Source of the DNA: UBA1227 sp963629305
GTDB lineage: Bacteria; Bacillota; Clostridia; Oscillospirales; Acutalibacteraceae
Assembly: GCA_963629305.1 (NCBI GenBank)
Contig: CAVGIJ010000037.1
Location: forward strand, 1-6,619
Length of the DNA: 6,619 nt
Direction of reading: 5' to 3'
Position 1 is the first letter of the stretch. Each line of letters begins with the position of its first letter. This document shows positions 6,098-6,619 of this stretch, piece by piece. Made by a program: the position numbers and the translations under genes. The notes under the pieces are model-generated. The model was not told the DNA's origin. It was given only the letters and a program-made list of their open reading frames with translations, and did no database searches.

Positions 6098-6299
6098 TTT
6101 TATAAGCCACCTTTCATGTTCTTTAATTCTTCCTAAAAAGGAGCAATCCATGCCTACGATTTTTTATGGGAACAGAAGTTGCCACTTCCTCTGTAAGTAC
6201 TACTATTTTAGTTTTTCCTTCTGTGAGTCATCAGTTAGTCAGTGCTAACCCAGGCATATTTAAAAAGCCGCAATCGGCAGCTCAAATCTAACTAATTCA
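6098..6299 (-). promoter_or_regulatory. Long untranslated leader of the DUF6796-like gene with short hairpins
   Basis: About 200 nt separate the predicted transcription start (near 6299) from the start codon. The leader contains a weak GC hairpin followed by T5 on the minus strand (6278-6267, then 6266-6262), a GTTAG/CTAAC inverted repeat (about 6234-6249) and a GAAGT/ACTTC hairpin (near 6175-6190). I do not recognise a known riboswitch class. The early hairpin plus T-run could act as a weak attenuator, but its stem is only 4 bp. Confidence 0.3.
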
Positions 6300-6305
6300 T
6301 TTACA

Positions 6306-6334
6306 ATGATATTCTATAAAAATAAAGAAATCAA
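6306..6334 (-). promoter_or_regulatory. Promoter of the DUF6796-like gene
   Basis: On the minus strand there is TTGATT (6334-6329), a 17-nt spacer and TATCAT (6311-6306). The -35 box matches consensus at four positions and the -10 at five. It is the best sigma-A match between the right-hand RNA element and the gene, and it would start transcription near 6299. Confidence 0.6.
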
Positions 6335-6360
6335 GATATTTTTTGAAGTAATAAAATATT

Positions 6361-6490
6361 GCTGCCACCGGCAGCGGCAGTGCCTGACCCAGTTAACAGC
6401 GCGTGCTCATTCGATTATACCAATATCAGTCGGTAGAGCACGCAGGATGTCACTGCGGTGTGGCAGGTTCGAAATCTACTTTCAGGCAAA
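6361..6490 (+). ncRNA. Structured tRNA-like non-coding RNA candidate (possibly raiA-motif type)
   Basis: No protein frame fits this stretch, but it folds densely. A perfect 7-bp stem TGCCTGA/TCAGGCA (6381-6387 with 6482-6488) closes it like a tRNA acceptor. Inside are an 8-bp stem GCGTGCTC/GAGCACGC (6401-6408 with 6436-6443) whose 3' side carries the D-arm-like CAGTCGGTAGAGCA, an overlapping CGCAG/CTGCG stem with a 7-nt loop (6441-6457), and a T-loop-like GGTTCGAAATC (6467-6477). Upstream CTGCCAC (6362-6368) is exactly complementary to GTGGCAG (6460-6466), which would form a pseudoknot and compete with a local GCTGCC/GGCAGC hairpin (6361-6375). It is too long between the acceptor-like arms (108 nt) and lacks a proper anticodon loop, so it is not an ordinary tRNA. 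The closest class I can think of is the raiA-motif RNA of Clostridia, but I cannot verify this. No strong plus-strand promoter is visible. Confidence 0.45.
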
Positions 6491-6527
6491 AAGAGAAGAG
6501 ACATTCGAAAGAATGTCTCTTCTCTTT
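6488..6527. terminator. Perfect 17-bp hairpin with GAAA tetraloop
   Basis: Arms 6490-6506 and 6511-6527 pair without mismatch around a GAAA loop on the plus strand. It directly follows the structured RNA candidate. On the minus strand it is followed by a run ending in five T (6492-6488), which suits a terminator for a minus-strand gene lying beyond the right edge. On the plus strand only TTT precedes GGC, a poor U-tract, but the C(GAAA)G GNRA loop is formed in that direction. It could serve as a bidirectional terminator or as the 3' domain of the RNA. Confidence 0.65.
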
Positions 6528-6545
6528 GGCGCCTCAAACAGGTTA

Positions 6546-6611
6546 TTCCCCTGTCAGGGGAAATGTCACGCAGTGACAAAGGGGTTGGGCGGCAGCGTAG
6601 CGTACGCGTAC
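6546..6611. repeat. Cluster of three short palindromes, likely an intergenic repeat
   Basis: Three inverted repeats follow one another: TTCCCCTG-T-CAGGGGAA (6546-6562), TGTCAC-GCA-GTGACA (6564-6578) and the 10-bp palindrome GTACGCGTAC (6602-6611). Between the second and third is a GC-rich stretch with no ribosome site or open frame that looks coding. Serial hairpins of this kind are typical of interspersed intergenic repeats in gut Clostridia. The element runs to, and probably past, the window edge. Confidence 0.45.
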
Positions 6612-6619
6612 CTCGAACC

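Noticed and set aside
6098..6151. An 18-codon N-terminal extension of the DUF6796-like protein starting at 6151
   Set aside because: The upstream ATG has no ribosome site, while the ATG at 6097 has AAAGGTGG at the right distance. The extension is charged and unlike the family start.
6381..6489. A functional tRNA gene
   Set aside because: The arms resemble a tRNA, but the span is about 108 nt, the D-region is greatly enlarged, the anticodon loop lacks the expected U33, and the T-stem has a mismatch.

Overview
The window looks like a piece of a low-to-mid GC Clostridia chromosome (Bacillota, probably a gut Ruminococcaceae/Oscillospiraceae or Lachnospiraceae relative). The evidence is strong AGGAGG-type ribosome sites, sigma-A promoters with TAAAAT or TATAAT -10 boxes, a small NSS transporter, an EFR1-type flavodoxin/ferredoxin protein, an FN3-transglutaminase surface protein and gut-Clostridia style small membrane proteins. 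Every convincing protein gene is on the minus strand, so transcription runs from right to left.

In transcription order: (1) 6619-6360 has no protein gene. It holds a very self-complementary, tRNA-like RNA candidate on the plus strand (6361-6490), a perfect 17-bp hairpin with a GAAA loop (6490-6527), and a cluster of short palindromes (6546-6611). (2) A promoter at 6334-6306 and a roughly 200-nt leader precede a six-helix membrane protein (6097-5390, DUF6796-like). (3) Directly behind it, in the same orientation, are three broken genes: a C-terminal piece of an ATC-hydrolase-like protein (5386-5105), a small two-helix membrane protein with two frameshifts in short repeats (5082-4888), and the first ~33 codons of a DUF2812-like protein whose start codon appears lost (4891-4790). 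A 13-bp hairpin terminator (4778-4750) ends this unit. (4) A TATAAT promoter (4727-4699) precedes two joined gene fragments, a GNAT acetyltransferase N-terminus (4665-4555) and an unrelated C-terminus (4562-4494). Next come an intact EFR1-family flavodoxin-ferredoxin (4466-3711) and, 14 nt later, a membrane-anchored FN3/transglutaminase-like surface protein (3696-2185). (5) A third promoter (2172-2144) serves an unrecognised membrane-anchored protein (2098-1586), closed by a strong intrinsic terminator (1568-1533). (6) A fourth promoter (1477-1449) drives a sodium-coupled amino-acid transporter of the NSS family (1398-55).

The intact genes are accessory or housekeeping functions with no obvious shared pathway: amino-acid uptake, a cell-surface protein and a redox flavoprotein. 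The most informative parts are the stretch of gene decay at 4490-5390, where conventional ORF calling gives misleading frames, and the unexplained structured RNA at the right end. I see no CRISPR array, no transposase, no integrase and no canonical rRNA or tRNA gene.
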